Shown here: one piece after another, positions 1 to 8,700 of the stretch
Layout of the letters: each line of letters opens with the position of its first letter
How positions within the stretch are numbered: position 1 is the first letter of the stretch
Source: a virus
DNA: 32,080 nucleotides
Direction: 5' to 3' (one strand)
IMG/VR virus record: IMGVR_UViG_3300015199_000013
Location: 1 to 32,080 of that record
Notes under the pieces: model-generated
What the model was told of the DNA's origin: nothing
The model's database searches: none
The model's input: the letters and a program-made list of their open reading frames with translations, nothing else
Position numbers and translations under genes: made by a program

Positions 1-48
1 CCCCCCCCCCCGCTGGTAGTCAAGATCGGCGCCCCACGCGCCGAACCA

Positions 49-83
49 TGGTCGGGCCGCCGGGCGATTCGGCGGCCCGACCA
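49..83. repeat. Perfect 14-bp inverted repeat (strong hairpin)
   Basis: Positions 49-62 and 70-83 are exact reverse complements separated by 7 bases, giving a very stable G+C-rich stem. No T run follows on either strand, so it is not a standard intrinsic terminator. It lies close to the poly-C start of the window, so a sequencing or assembly effect cannot be excluded. Confidence 0.6.
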
Positions 84-159
84 CCTACACATTCGCCGCC
101 GCACCGGCCGATTCCGCGGGGAATCAAGGAACCGGCGCGCTCAGCGAGAATCCAGAGCC

Positions 160-438
160 GTGGCCGAGGTAGAGATCACGCTCACGCGCGACGAGGCAAC
201 GATCCAGCTCGGCGAGAGCTACAAGGATGCGATCTCCGGCTTCGCCGGCGTCGCTATGTCCCGGCACGAGTACCTGTACGGCTGCACGCGCATCACGCTG
301 CAGACGCTCTCGGACGCCGGGAGTGTGCTCAGCGAGACGTTCGACGCGCCGGCACTCGTCGCTGTCGACGGGACGAAGTTCGAGTCGGCCCGCACGGGCG
401 GCCCGCGGCCGATCCCGACGCCGCGCTCAACCGGCTGA
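160..438 (+). CDS. Small conserved phage protein, function unknown
   Basis: A 92-residue protein with a GTG start. The core (residues 17-70) reads as a small beta-rich domain: GESYKDAISGFAGVAMSR, then a YLYGCTRITLQ strand, then a variable loop and a closing FDAPALVAV strand. From memory this layout (tolerance of a variable loop between a CxRIxLQ strand and a FDExxLxxV strand) recurs in many unnamed small phage proteins, where it is annotated only as hypothetical. No catalytic residues are apparent. It is followed after 7 bases by another plus-strand gene, and both converge on the leftward late operon. An overlapping upstream frame (about 20-172) also looks partly coding and may be the tail of a damaged gene. 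The C-terminal 20 residues are low in complexity. Function unknown. Confidence 0.7.
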   Translation: MAEVEITLTRDEATIQLGESYKDAISGFAGVAMSRHEYLYGCTRITLQTLSDAGSVLSETFDAPALVAVDGTKFESARTGGPRPIPTPRSTG

Positions 439-445
439 CGCAGGC

Positions 446-694
446 GTGGCCCGCACGATCCATGTTCATCGGCCGGTGAACGTCCTCTTCGCGCCGATCG
501 AGCACCTGGTCGGAGTCGCGCAGATTCAGGCGGTCATGCCGGCCGACGACGGAGGCGGTCGGCCAGTCGAGATCCCGTTGAACGGTCTCGCGTTCACCGA
601 CGCTGACGGCGAGACGCACGTCTTCGTGATGGCCGACGAAGAGCGGCAGTTCACCATCCGCCAGATGACCGGCGGCATCGTGCTACCCAGCTAG
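446..694 (+). CDS. Hypothetical protein
   Basis: An 82-residue protein starting at GTG 446, seven bases after the preceding gene and in the same direction. From about residue 11 it is a plausible beta-rich protein (VNVLFAPIEHLVGVAQIQ, then GETHVFVMADEERQFTIRQ). No recognised domain. An upstream extension of this frame to 227 lies fully inside the previous gene and is arginine/serine-rich shadow sequence, so the short start is preferred. Its stop TAG (692-694) overlaps the stop of the convergent minus-strand gene: the four bases CTAG serve as terminator codon on both strands. Confidence 0.6.
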   Translation: MARTIHVHRPVNVLFAPIEHLVGVAQIQAVMPADDGGGRPVEIPLNGLAFTDADGETHVFVMADEERQFTIRQMTGGIVLPS

Positions 695-930
695 ACCGAG
701 CGCCATACGCCACGCTCGAGGTAGCCGTGCCAGCCGCCGGCGTTGTCGTGGATCGATGGCGCCACCGTGATTGTGCGGTCGGCGTGCTCGGTGACGTTCC
801 AGCGGTCGTCGAGGCGGCATGGGCCGACGCCAGACGGCAAGCACACCATCCAGCGCGATCGCCGCTTCATGTAGTCGCCGGCGGACAGGTTCCACGGCTT
901 TGTGTTGCCGCGCCGCCGGCGGCCGATCAC
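691..930 (-). CDS. Small protein resembling DUF6527
   Basis: A 79-residue protein starting at GTG 930, which overlaps the stop of the upstream gene as GTGA. The second half (RWMVCLPSGVGPCRLDDRW, then TITVAPSIHDNAGGWHGYL, then ERGVWR) resembles DUF6527-type phage proteins, in which a conserved W, a 'PSI' strand and a terminal GxVxW segment recur. The cysteines typical of that family are reduced here to two. It is the last gene of the long leftward operon, next to the lysis genes, so it is probably an accessory late protein. Its function is not known, and the family assignment is from memory of the motif only. Confidence 0.6.
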   Translation of the reverse strand: MIGRRRRGNTKPWNLSAGDYMKRRSRWMVCLPSGVGPCRLDDRWNVTEHADRTITVAPSIHDNAGGWHGYLERGVWRSV

Positions 931-1388
931 AGCCGCTGCCCGAGCCGCGCGGCGTAGTGGTGGTCGTACTTGAGCCAGCGGGCGTAGCCGCGCGACATGA
1001 ACTGCACGTCGACGGGCAGGCCCGTCATGTCGCGCGCGAGCGCGCAGAACGCGAGCTCGAGCGCCGCTCGACGCCGTCCGAGCGGCCAGACGTTCGCGGA
1101 GTTCTCGTCGTGGAGCGCGGCGGACCGGCGATGCTGCGGCTGGGGCGCTGCCTTCGCGATCCGTTCGGCGGTGATCTGGTCGGCGCAGTAGCGCCGGTAT
1201 AGGCGGCCGGTGAGGACGATCCGCACGTCGACGTCGCGCCACTCCTTCGAGACGGCTGCGGTGCCGACGAGGTAGACGTACGCGCCCGGGAACGCCTGCT
1301 CGACGAGCTCGGCGAACATGTGCAGCTGCTTGTACGCCGGCTGCCCGACTCCGGTCACGGGCCGCTGTCCCTTCTCGAGCTGCGTCAT
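927..1388 (-). CDS. Nucleotidyltransferase-like phage protein
   Basis: A 153-residue protein starting at ATG 1388 (ATGA overlap with the upstream gene). Residues 38-60 read LVGTAAVSKEWRDVDVRI, matching the G[S/T]-x-DxD pattern of minimal nucleotidyltransferases, where the two aspartates bind metal. Further on, CALARDMTGLPVDVQFMSR resembles a block that recurs in actinophage proteins commonly labelled nucleotidyltransferase. The substrate is unknown. It lies in the distal part of the late operon after the holin, outside any DNA-metabolism cluster. The protein is small for an active enzyme, so a non-catalytic or toxin-antitoxin-like MNT role is possible. Confidence 0.7.
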   Translation of the reverse strand: MTQLEKGQRPVTGVGQPAYKQLHMFAELVEQAFPGAYVYLVGTAAVSKEWRDVDVRIVLTGRLYRRYCADQITAERIAKAAPQPQHRRSAALHDENSANVWPLGRRRAALELAFCALARDMTGLPVDVQFMSRGYARWLKYDHHYAARLGQRL

Positions 1389-1690
1389 AGGAGGATCCGC
1401 GCGGCGAGTGCGGGTTCGCAGCGTGCGGCGAGGTCGGCGGCTTGGTGGAGGTCGACGTGGGTGGCCGCGGCGAGCTGCTCGGCGTCTGTGACGGGGTAGC
1501 CGGCCTCGAGGAGTACTCGCAGCCGCCACATCTCGACCTTCATCGTTTCGCTGCCTGCTGTGGCGGCGTCGATGTCGGCCCAGGTGTCGGAGACGGGGTC
1601 GGTGCAGGGGCGGAGCGGGCCGCCGCAGCGGATGCACTCGCTCCGGCCCGGCGGGTAGTTCACGCCGCAGAGAGAGCACCACTGCGACAT
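1385..1690 (-). CDS. Zinc-ribbon protein
   Basis: A 101-residue protein from ATG 1690. The N-terminus holds a treble-clef/zinc-ribbon pair (CSLCG at residues 5-9 and CIRCGG at 19-24), so one bound zinc is likely. The remainder (MKVEMWRLRVLLEAGYPVTDAEQLAAATHVDLHQAADLAARC) is helical and resembles a small winged or HTH-like helical bundle. It starts four bases after the holin stop and overlaps the nucleotidyltransferase-like gene by 4 bp. A nucleic-acid or protein adaptor role would fit, but nothing specific can be assigned. Confidence 0.7.
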   Translation of the reverse strand: MSQWCSLCGVNYPPGRSECIRCGGPLRPCTDPVSDTWADIDAATAGSETMKVEMWRLRVLLEAGYPVTDAEQLAAATHVDLHQAADLAARCEPALAARILL

Positions 1691-1694
1691 CGGC

Positions 1695-1910
1695 TCAGGC
1701 GGGGGTTGCTGGTGCTGGCGGGTTGGTCTGCGGGTAGCCGGCTGGGGCGAGCCAGCCGCCGAGGGCGGTGAGGATGACGACGAGCGCGGCGTCGGCGACG
1801 TCGGGGACGGGGATCCCTGCGAGGTTGAGGATCCAGACGATGAGAACGGCGATCGCGCCGGCGATGGTGCCGCCGGCGACTTTGGGGTGGATGTCGAGAG
1901 CGCCGTTCAT
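1695..1910 (-). CDS. Holin
   Basis: A 71-residue protein with one long, possibly two, membrane segments (IAGAIAVLIVWILNLAGI at about residues 16-33 and ALVVILTALGGWLAP at about 43-57) joined by a short turn with PVPDV, and a proline/alanine-rich tail. The N-terminal 'HPKVAGGTIAGAI' opening is characteristic of actinophage r1t-like holins. It follows the endolysin gene with an ATGA overlap, the usual lysis-cassette arrangement. Holins oligomerise in the cytoplasmic membrane and time lysis. High confidence in class; topology is inferred from hydrophobicity only. Confidence 0.85.
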   Translation of the reverse strand: MNGALDIHPKVAGGTIAGAIAVLIVWILNLAGIPVPDVADAALVVILTALGGWLAPAGYPQTNPPAPATPA

Positions 1911-2920
1911 TGGACGTGGCACCGGATGACGAGGTGCGTGTGGTGGTGGAGCTTCTTCCACGTCTTCTTCGTGACGGGCTTGACGACGACGACGTGGTGG
2001 CCGTGCGTCTTGGTGAGGTGGCAGATCGAGAGCGGCTTCACCGTGTGGTGCTTCGGCGGCGGCTTGGCGGCGTGGGCGTACAGCTTCGTCAGGTGGATGA
2101 GGAGTCCGATCGGGTAGTGGTCGCCGGGGTCGTGGTGGCCGCCGCCGCAGAGTCCGAGGTCGGAGTGGTAGACGATGCCGGGCCGGATGATCGTGCAGCC
2201 GGACACTTTGCCGCGGCGGATCGGGATGCCGTAGGTCGTGGCCCAGTGCGCGAAGATCCGCGCGGTCGCTTCGACTTGGAGGAGCGGCCATGTGGTCTGG
2301 GAGGCGTGACCGACTTGTTCGACGCCGATGGCCCACTGGTTGAAGTAGGCGACGTGCCACGCCTTCAGCGTGGCGGGGTCGACCATCTGGAGGACGTTGC
2401 CTTGGGCGTCGTCGACGTAGTTCGCGGATGCTTGCGCGTTGGGGTTCGAGAACCACGCCCGGATCGCTTCAAGGTCCTGGATGCCGGGCGCGTTCGGCGA
2501 TTCGGTGTCGTGCGCGACGAGCAGCTCGTAGTGGCTGCCGGGGACGCGGCTGGAGAAGTTCGTGGTGAGCGGCTGCACGAGCATCGTCGGCTCGGGCGTC
2601 GCTTGCACGTTCGGGTGCAGCTGGTGCGCCGCCCTCGCGGCTGAGGCCTTCAGCTGCGCGACCTGGGTCGGCGTGAGCTGAACTTCGCGCGTGATGTGGC
2701 CGCCCTTCTCGGGCTGCTTCACGGTGAGGGTGTCGTAGATCCGGACGCCGACGTGGTTGAGCTTGACGCCGAAGATCGTCTTGTACGCGGCGGCGCCTGC
2801 GAACACGCCGAGCGCGAAGAGGACGGAGACGGCGATCGCCGCGGCTGCGGCGTGCGCGACGATGAGGTGCTTCCAGTAGCGGCGCAGCAGAAGCTGCCCC
2901 TTCTTGAGGCTGGTGACCAT
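1907..2920 (-). CDS. Endolysin, N-acetylmuramoyl-L-alanine amidase with membrane anchor
   Basis: A 337-residue protein, ATG 2920 with AGGAG 8 bases upstream. Residues about 19-46 form a hydrophobic helix preceded by basic residues, an uncleaved signal-anchor pattern. The Amidase_2-type domain spans about 125-270: a first zinc ligand in LLVAHDTESP, the internal IGVEQVGH strand, the IFAHWATTYGIPI helix, and the HHDPGDHYP block near the C-terminal edge, which matches the HxDPGxxFP signature. This family cleaves the amide bond between muramic acid and the stem peptide. The last 60 residues form an unusual basic, histidine-rich tail with 12 His and 2 Cys, unlike common wall-binding domains. The stop overlaps the holin start. 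Confidence 0.88.
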   Translation of the reverse strand: MVTSLKKGQLLLRRYWKHLIVAHAAAAAIAVSVLFALGVFAGAAAYKTIFGVKLNHVGVRIYDTLTVKQPEKGGHITREVQLTPTQVAQLKASAARAAHQLHPNVQATPEPTMLVQPLTTNFSSRVPGSHYELLVAHDTESPNAPGIQDLEAIRAWFSNPNAQASANYVDDAQGNVLQMVDPATLKAWHVAYFNQWAIGVEQVGHASQTTWPLLQVEATARIFAHWATTYGIPIRRGKVSGCTIIRPGIVYHSDLGLCGGGHHDPGDHYPIGLLIHLTKLYAHAAKPPPKHHTVKPLSICHLTKTHGHHVVVVKPVTKKTWKKLHHHTHLVIRCHVQ

Positions 2921-2935
2921 GCTTTGCTCCTGTGG

Positions 2936-3421
2936 CTAGGTGGTGGCCGGGTGGCCGGGGAACCGGGGGTTCTGGTCGTTGAGTGCGGAGTGGATGCGGC
3001 TGACGGCGCGACTGATGTTCGGCGGGTCGCGTTCGAGGTCGCCGAGGATCGTGGCGAGCAACGCGCGTTGGCCGTGCGCGTACATCTGGAGCGTCTCGAA
3101 CGCCTGCTCGCGGGTCAGGTCGATCGTCCGCTGGAGAGCGGCGATCGTGGCGAGCTGCTCGTCGCGTTCTCGGTCGTAGCGCTCCTTGAGTTCGGAGAGC
3201 TCGCGTCGCATCTCGCTGATCGCTTCGCCGCGTACCTGGACGAGATCGATCGCCTCCTCGCGGGCCATGTCGCGCCGTTCCTCTCTCCGGTCCTTGTTCT
3301 CGGCCCTTTCTTGGCGGCCCTGGTAGCGGGTGTTGATGAAGAACGCAGCCACCGCGAGCGCGATCCCGAGGAAGCCGCTGAGCGCGCCGGCGTACCAGCC
3401 GATCGATCCGACGAGGAACAT
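2936..3421 (-). CDS. Membrane-anchored coiled-coil protein, possible lysis accessory (spanin- or holin-like)
   Basis: A 161-residue protein with one N-terminal membrane helix (about residues 4-29), a very basic/acidic juxtamembrane stretch (RQERAENKDRREERRD) and a long predicted coiled coil to about residue 120. A short C-terminal part ends in a proline-rich tail. It sits directly upstream of the endolysin and holin genes and overlaps the upstream gene by one base (TGATG). The anchor-plus-coiled-coil layout is that of an i-spanin, but the charged region is more likely cytoplasmic if the N-terminus faces out. A second holin-type or membrane-scaffold role is equally possible. No family was recognised. 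Confidence 0.65.
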   Translation of the reverse strand: MFLVGSIGWYAGALSGFLGIALAVAAFFINTRYQGRQERAENKDRREERRDMAREEAIDLVQVRGEAISEMRRELSELKERYDRERDEQLATIAALQRTIDLTREQAFETLQMYAHGQRALLATILGDLERDPPNISRAVSRIHSALNDQNPRFPGHPATT

Positions 3422-3870
3422 CAGTCGGGGATCTCGAGCGCGTCGAGTTCCTTGTGCGTTTTCGCGGCCGCGGCGGCCGCGGCGAGCACTCGCAGGTACG
3501 CGCGGTGCGTCGTGATCTTGTTCGGGACGGTCGTGCCGGTCTCGATCGCCGCGAGTACGTCGTCGGCGGTCTTGGCGAGCGCAGCGCGGGCGGCTGCTTG
3601 CACGGCGGTCTTCTTGTGCTCGAACCCTTCGGCGTGGATCGCGTGGTAGTTGTCGATGTCGTCGCCGGCGAGCGTGACGGTGACCGGTTCGCGCGTCGGC
3701 TGCTTGTGGAGCAGCTCCTCGAGCTTGTCGCAGTGCGCGCGGACGGCGGCGACGTCACCTGCTTTCATCGCCTTGTCGATGTCGTCGAGGATCTGCCGCT
3801 GCTCGTCCACGAAGACGTGGTCGCTGCAGTCGAGGACGACCGCGGGGGCGGGGGTGTGCTTCTCCAACAT
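3421..3870 (-). CDS. Hypothetical protein between minor tail and lysis genes
   Basis: A 149-residue protein starting at ATG 3870 with a good AAGGAG Shine-Dalgarno 6 bases upstream. The N-terminal third is acidic with a conserved-looking VVLDCSDHVFVDEQRQILDDID segment. The middle holds alternating strands (PVTVTLAGDDIDNYHAIHAEG) and the C-terminal part is alanine-rich and helical (AAAKTHKELDALEIPD). No signal peptide or membrane helix. Its place after the minor tail genes suggests a tail-tip or late accessory protein. No domain was recognised. Confidence 0.65.
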   Translation of the reverse strand: MLEKHTPAPAVVLDCSDHVFVDEQRQILDDIDKAMKAGDVAAVRAHCDKLEELLHKQPTREPVTVTLAGDDIDNYHAIHAEGFEHKKTAVQAAARAALAKTADDVLAAIETGTTVPNKITTHRAYLRVLAAAAAAAKTHKELDALEIPD

Positions 3871-3880
3871 GGGTGGCTCC

Positions 3881-4474
3881 TTATGCCGGGAGGCCGTAGA
3901 GGGTGGCGCGGCTACCGGCTTTGAGGTTGCCGCTCGAGGACTGCAGAAGGATCTGCGTGACAGCGTTCGTGCTGCGCCACACGCCGCCGAGGTGCGTCGA
4001 GTAGATGATGCTGTTGCTCAGCTTCGCGCTCGCGATCGCGACCGTCGCTTTGTGGTTCGTGGTCTGCGTGTAGTACGGGATGAGGGTGTACGACGCAGCG
4101 AAGAGGTTCGCGACCGCGCCGCCCGGCACAACCCATCCGGCCCGCAGCGACGCCTGTCCGAACGCGCCTGCGCCCGAGATGGTCGATTCGTACCAGTCGT
4201 AGTTGGCGGCGGTGTCGGCGTTGAACTGCGCCTGGAGGCCGTCGGGGGTTGTGGTGCCGGCGCCGCTGTCGCGCGCATAGGTGACGATGACCAGGTGCGC
4301 GAACGTCTGCGGGATCGACGCGAACGTGATGCTCGCGCTGTCGACGCCGAGGATGTTGTCCTGAAGCTGGCGGTAGACGCCGAGGTTGAGGTTGGTCATG
4401 ATCGCCGACTCCCACAGCGACGGCGGGAAGCTCTGGTTGGCGACGACGTCAGGGACGGTCGTGAAGTTGCCCAT
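3881..4474 (-). CDS. Minor tail / receptor-binding-type structural protein
   Basis: A 197-residue protein, ATG 4474 with AAGGAG upstream. The sequence is rich in S, T, A, N and G with short beta strands and contains the kind of jelly-roll text seen in tail-tip proteins (ASITFASIPQTFAHLVIV, then DTAANYDWYE, then ISGAGAFGQASLRAGWVVPG). This matches a widespread class of minor tail proteins in which 'ITFxxIPxTFxHLxLxxxxR' opens a carbohydrate-binding-like sandwich. It follows the tail hub gene after 38 bases. It most likely sits at the tail tip and helps contact the host surface. Confidence 0.7.
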   Translation of the reverse strand: MGNFTTVPDVVANQSFPPSLWESAIMTNLNLGVYRQLQDNILGVDSASITFASIPQTFAHLVIVTYARDSGAGTTTPDGLQAQFNADTAANYDWYESTISGAGAFGQASLRAGWVVPGGAVANLFAASYTLIPYYTQTTNHKATVAIASAKLSNSIIYSTHLGGVWRSTNAVTQILLQSSSGNLKAGSRATLYGLPA

Positions 4475-4512
4475 GCGGGGCTCCTTAGATGCTTGTCATG
4501 GTCAGGGGTGGC

Positions 4513-5745
4513 TCAGCCGAAGCCGCGGCTGGAGTCGGTCACGAAAGCCGGCAGCGTGGTGCTGAACAGCAGCGTCTGCGTGGCCGGCACGTCCGTGGTG
4601 GTGAGGGTCGTGTCGAGCTTCTGGCCGCCGGCGTGGAGGGCCTGGTCGATCCGGTTGACGAAGCAGTCTTTGCCGTTCACGGTGACGCGCTGCGAGACGT
4701 CGACGCCGAGCTGTCCCGCGATGGTGGTGGCGTCGGCGTTGTCGACGGTCGCGACCTGTGGCGGGTGTGCGTCCTTCGCCCTGGCGACGAGCAGCTGCGC
4801 GAGGTCCATCGCGCGGGCGTCGTCGGGGATGTAGCCGCTGGTGATGCTGGCGATGTCGCTGGTGCCGTATTTCTGGATGCTCGCGGCGTCGGTCGCGATC
4901 TGCGGGAGGCCGCCGGCGGTGACGAGGGCGCGGTTGCCGATCAGATCCATGCTCCGCCTCGAGCGCAGCCCGACGAGGCCGGTCTCGAAGTCGTAGCTCG
5001 GCGTCAGCTTCGTGTCGCGGGCGTAGCGGCCCTCGAAATGGAACGCGCCGTTCCCGTCGACCCAGAACGTGCTGCGTTCGGCGTCGAGGATCCCCGCGAG
5101 CAGCTGCAGCGCGGTCTGCGACCCGTCCGCGGCGTTGAAGTTCATGCGCGTGATCGCCGGGACCGGGTCGACGATCACGTAGGCCGCGTCGTTGAACCCG
5201 ATCGCCTGCAGCACGAGCTGCACCGCGCCGCTCGAGCTGACGGTCTGCGGCGTGATGACCGGCCGGATACGGTCGAGCCACGTCGCGGTGATGTCCTGGC
5301 TCGTGATCGAACAGGTGAACGTGTCGGGGTCGTAGTCGACCTCACTCACGAACCCGTAGTGGCAGCCGATCGTCGTCGCCCAACTGTCGAGGCTCGAGAC
5401 GAGCCGTACGGGCCGCATGACGTCCTGGTAGCCGTACAGCGGCGACGTCGGGTCGTTCGGGTCGTACAGGTTCGGCGTCGCCGCGTTGAGGAGCTGGAAC
5501 GACATCTGGCCCGCCTCGATCTGCGCGTTCATGAGAGCGTCACTGCCACGCGACCAGCCGACGGTCGAACCTTCCGCGACGTCGTCGGTGAGGTCGTTGT
5601 ACGCGCCGGTGAAGAACTCAGTCCACTGCGACGCAAACACGTCGGTTGAGCCGAAGAACGGGTCGGTCAGCGAGAAGTGCAGCTTCCCGGCGATCGCGCC
5701 CTGCCAGCCGCCCTGCAACTTCCAATCTGCGATCCCGCCAGCCAT
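4513..5745 (-). CDS. Minor tail protein, tail hub / baseplate component
   Basis: A 410-residue protein whose ATG (5745) follows the tape measure stop directly. The N-terminal 100 residues (LQGGWQGAIAG, FTGAYNDLTDDV, ATPNLYDPNDPTSPLYG, VMRPVRLVSS) match the actinophage tail-hub type, in which a region defining geometry against reference axes is followed by a long beta-rich body. The C-terminal part has QRVTVNGKDCFVNRIDQALH, a motif typical of the end of these minor tail proteins. The position immediately after the tape measure is where Dit/Tal-type proteins are encoded. No peptidase or lysozyme motif is visible. Confidence 0.78.
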   Translation of the reverse strand: MAGGIADWKLQGGWQGAIAGKLHFSLTDPFFGSTDVFASQWTEFFTGAYNDLTDDVAEGSTVGWSRGSDALMNAQIEAGQMSFQLLNAATPNLYDPNDPTSPLYGYQDVMRPVRLVSSLDSWATTIGCHYGFVSEVDYDPDTFTCSITSQDITATWLDRIRPVITPQTVSSSGAVQLVLQAIGFNDAAYVIVDPVPAITRMNFNAADGSQTALQLLAGILDAERSTFWVDGNGAFHFEGRYARDTKLTPSYDFETGLVGLRSRRSMDLIGNRALVTAGGLPQIATDAASIQKYGTSDIASITSGYIPDDARAMDLAQLLVARAKDAHPPQVATVDNADATTIAGQLGVDVSQRVTVNGKDCFVNRIDQALHAGGQKLDTTLTTTDVPATQTLLFSTTLPAFVTDSSRGFG

Positions 5746-8700
5746 CTAGCTCAGCTTCACCCGGACGACCTGGTCGCTCCGCGGCACAAGCGCCGACGCG
5801 AGCTTCCGCCCGTCCAGCTCGATGACGACGTGTATCGGCCTCTTCCCTGCCGCACCGATGCTGTCGCCCGTGTGGACCGAATGCGTCGCGTGCGGATGCT
5901 TGGGGTGGTGATGGTGGACGTGGACACGCTTCGGCCCCGTCCCGGGGAGGTGGACGGTGTTGCCGGGCAGCCCGTAATGCTCGAGGACCTTGGCGAGCCC
6001 GCCGATGACGGCCGCGCCCTTCGCGAGGTTCTCCGTGAACTTGACCAGCGCCGCGTTCAGCGCCTTCTCACGCTGGGCGCGCTCGGCCTCGTACTTCTTG
6101 ACCGCCTTCGCGTAATCCGCGTCAGCCTTGGCGCGCTCCGCCGTCGCCTTCGTCGCGAGCTCGTCCTCGGTGATCTGGCGTTGCGCGGCGTCGACGGCCT
6201 GCTGGTCGGTGGCGAGCGTCGCCGCGTTGGCGCCGGCCGCTTGATCGGCGACGAGCTGGGCTTGTGCCTGCGTCAACGCGTCCTGGAGCGACTTCTGCTG
6301 GTCCGCCTGCTGCATCGCCTGCAACGCCGCTTCCGCCGGCGTCAGACGCCGGTTACCGTGCGCGTCGTTGCCCTGGAAGAACTGCGGCGCGATCACGTTC
6401 TGGATGTGCGCCTGCGTCGCCTTGTTGAACGCCGAGTCGGCCTTCGACTCGATCTTCGACAGCTCAGAGCGAGCCCACGACGCAACCGCCGAGCTGACCG
6501 CCTTCTGCACGCGCGCGATCTCCCCGTCAACCGAGCGGAGCTCAGCCTGGATCGCCGCGCGCTGCTTCCCGGTCGAGTGCTTCAGCTTCTCCTCGAGCTG
6601 CCTGCGCGCCTCCTCGAGATCGCCGAGCTCCGTCTTCAACCACCGCACCGCCACAAGGCCGTGCGCGGTCGTCGCGTGGTTCGCTGCGTTCGCGATCAGA
6701 TTCCGCAGCCCCTCCGAAATGAGATTCGACCCCGTGATCGCCGCCGGGACCTTCGGCTTCGACGGCGTCGACGTCGACGACCCGCCGCTGCCACCGGCCG
6801 ACGGAGTCGGCGGCCCATACGGCGAGTCGGGTCTGCCCTTCACGATCGTCATGCGGAACACGCCCCTCACGGGGTAGATGCCGATTCCCTGGACGCCGGA
6901 TCCGTCGTGCGAGTTCTCGTACGCCATCACCCGCGCGCCGCTCCCTGATCCGGACACGACGATCCCGGCGTGACCCGGCTGCGGCTCTCTCGTCAGGTTG
7001 TCCCAGTAGACGAGGTCGCCGGGCTTCGCGCCGTCGACGCCGACGTCGGTGGCGGACCAGTTCCCGCCGGCGCCACGCTGCAACGCCGCGAACTGCGACG
7101 CCGCGGACCCGTACGAGAACCCCTTGACCCCGGCCCGCAGCAGCGACTGATAGATGAACCCGGAGCAGTCGAGCGCCGACCCGAATTTCACCTGGCCGCT
7201 CGTGTGGCCGCCGCCCAACTGATAGGTCCCGCCGCCCGTCCCGCCGTACTTCTTGCCAGCCTGAACGATCCTGTGCCCTTCAGCGGCCCCGCCGCCGCCG
7301 CCGCTTCCCTTGCCGTGCGCGGAAATCCCAGCCGCCTGGTACAGCTGCGCGACCGAGATGTGCAAATCGTGCGCCGCCTGAGCCGCGCTGATCGGCTCCG
7401 TAGAGCCGTCGTTGAACCCGACGAAGAACGCCTTCTTACGGTCGTCGTAGAAGATGTCAATCGGCCGCGAGCTTCCTTTCCCCGGCCCCCCGGACAGCCC
7501 GCTACTCGCGGCGTTACCGAGGACGTGGTGGTGCGGGTTCCCATCGGTAATCCCGGTTTCGAGACCGCCGTTCGGCATCTTGTCGGTGTAGGCGTGGATG
7601 ACGAGATCGATGCCTACGGCCGCGAGCGCCCCTTCGGGCCCGCCGAACGTAAACCCGACAAGACCCGCACCGAAGAGTGACTCGAGGAACCCCTTGGCGC
7701 CCTTATCGCCGGTCGACTTGATTATCATGTCGAGGCCGAGCGTGAGCGCCCCCATTTTTGCGAGGCCTTTCAGGTTGCCGAGGAGCTTCCCGGAGAGCCC
7801 TGACGCGCCGGAGAGGCCGGCCCCGGACGTGGCGCCGGCGGCCGCTTCGGAGCCGATGAGCTTCTGGATGGGGCTGATCCAGCCGGAGACGGCGGAGGCG
7901 AACTTGAGGCCGATGATCGCCTCGAGGACGGTCTTCCAGCCGCCGAGCATGTGAACGATCGGATCGACCGCGTCGAGAAACTGCTTGCCGGCGTCGTAGG
8001 CGTCATGCAGGCCCGTCGAGAGGTCATGGATTGCGGTCTTGACGTCGTCGGTGATGCGCTTCTGGTTGCTGCTCTTCGACAGCCAGTCGTCGACGAGGGT
8101 CAGGTACTTCGTGACGGTCGGGAGGAGGTCTTTCCCGATGGTGACTTCGATTTTGTTGAGCTCGGACTGAAACTCCTTGAGCTTCCCCTCCGGCGTGTGG
8201 GCGAACGCGTCGGCCTGGCCTTTGATCCGCTGCGTCAGTTCGTCGTAGAGCACCTTGCCCTTCTCCTGCGAGATGGTGAGGCCGTCGTGGGCGGCTTTCT
8301 CCTCCCAGACCTTCTTCGCGAGATCGGGGAGCGCGAGGCCGTACTGTTTCGCGGCGCGCGTGTTGCCTTCCTGAAGCAGGATGAGACCCTTCGTCGCGGT
8401 TCCGAGGTCCTGCTTGCTGGTGCGGGCGAGGTTCTCGGCGACGACGAGCTCGCCGAGCGAGTGCTTGGTGGCGCCGAACGCGGTGATGAGCTTCGCCTCA
8501 GCCTGGCGTGTCTCGTCGTCGGTGAAGCCCCTCTTCCGCCCGAGCTCTTCGTACCGTTGGAGGATCGGGAGGAGATCGCCGAGGTCGGCGTGCGCGTTCT
8601 TGATCGCCTGGTTGCGCTGCCCGATCGACGTCTGCGCGGCAAGGACGGCGTCGAGGGACTTCTTCAGCCCGACGAAGCCGAGGTAGCCGGCGCCGAAGAA

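Noticed and set aside
1887-2117. Tryptophan-rich plus-strand frame in the lysis region
   Set aside because: Antisense to the endolysin tail; the W and V pattern comes from His/Thr codons read backwards.
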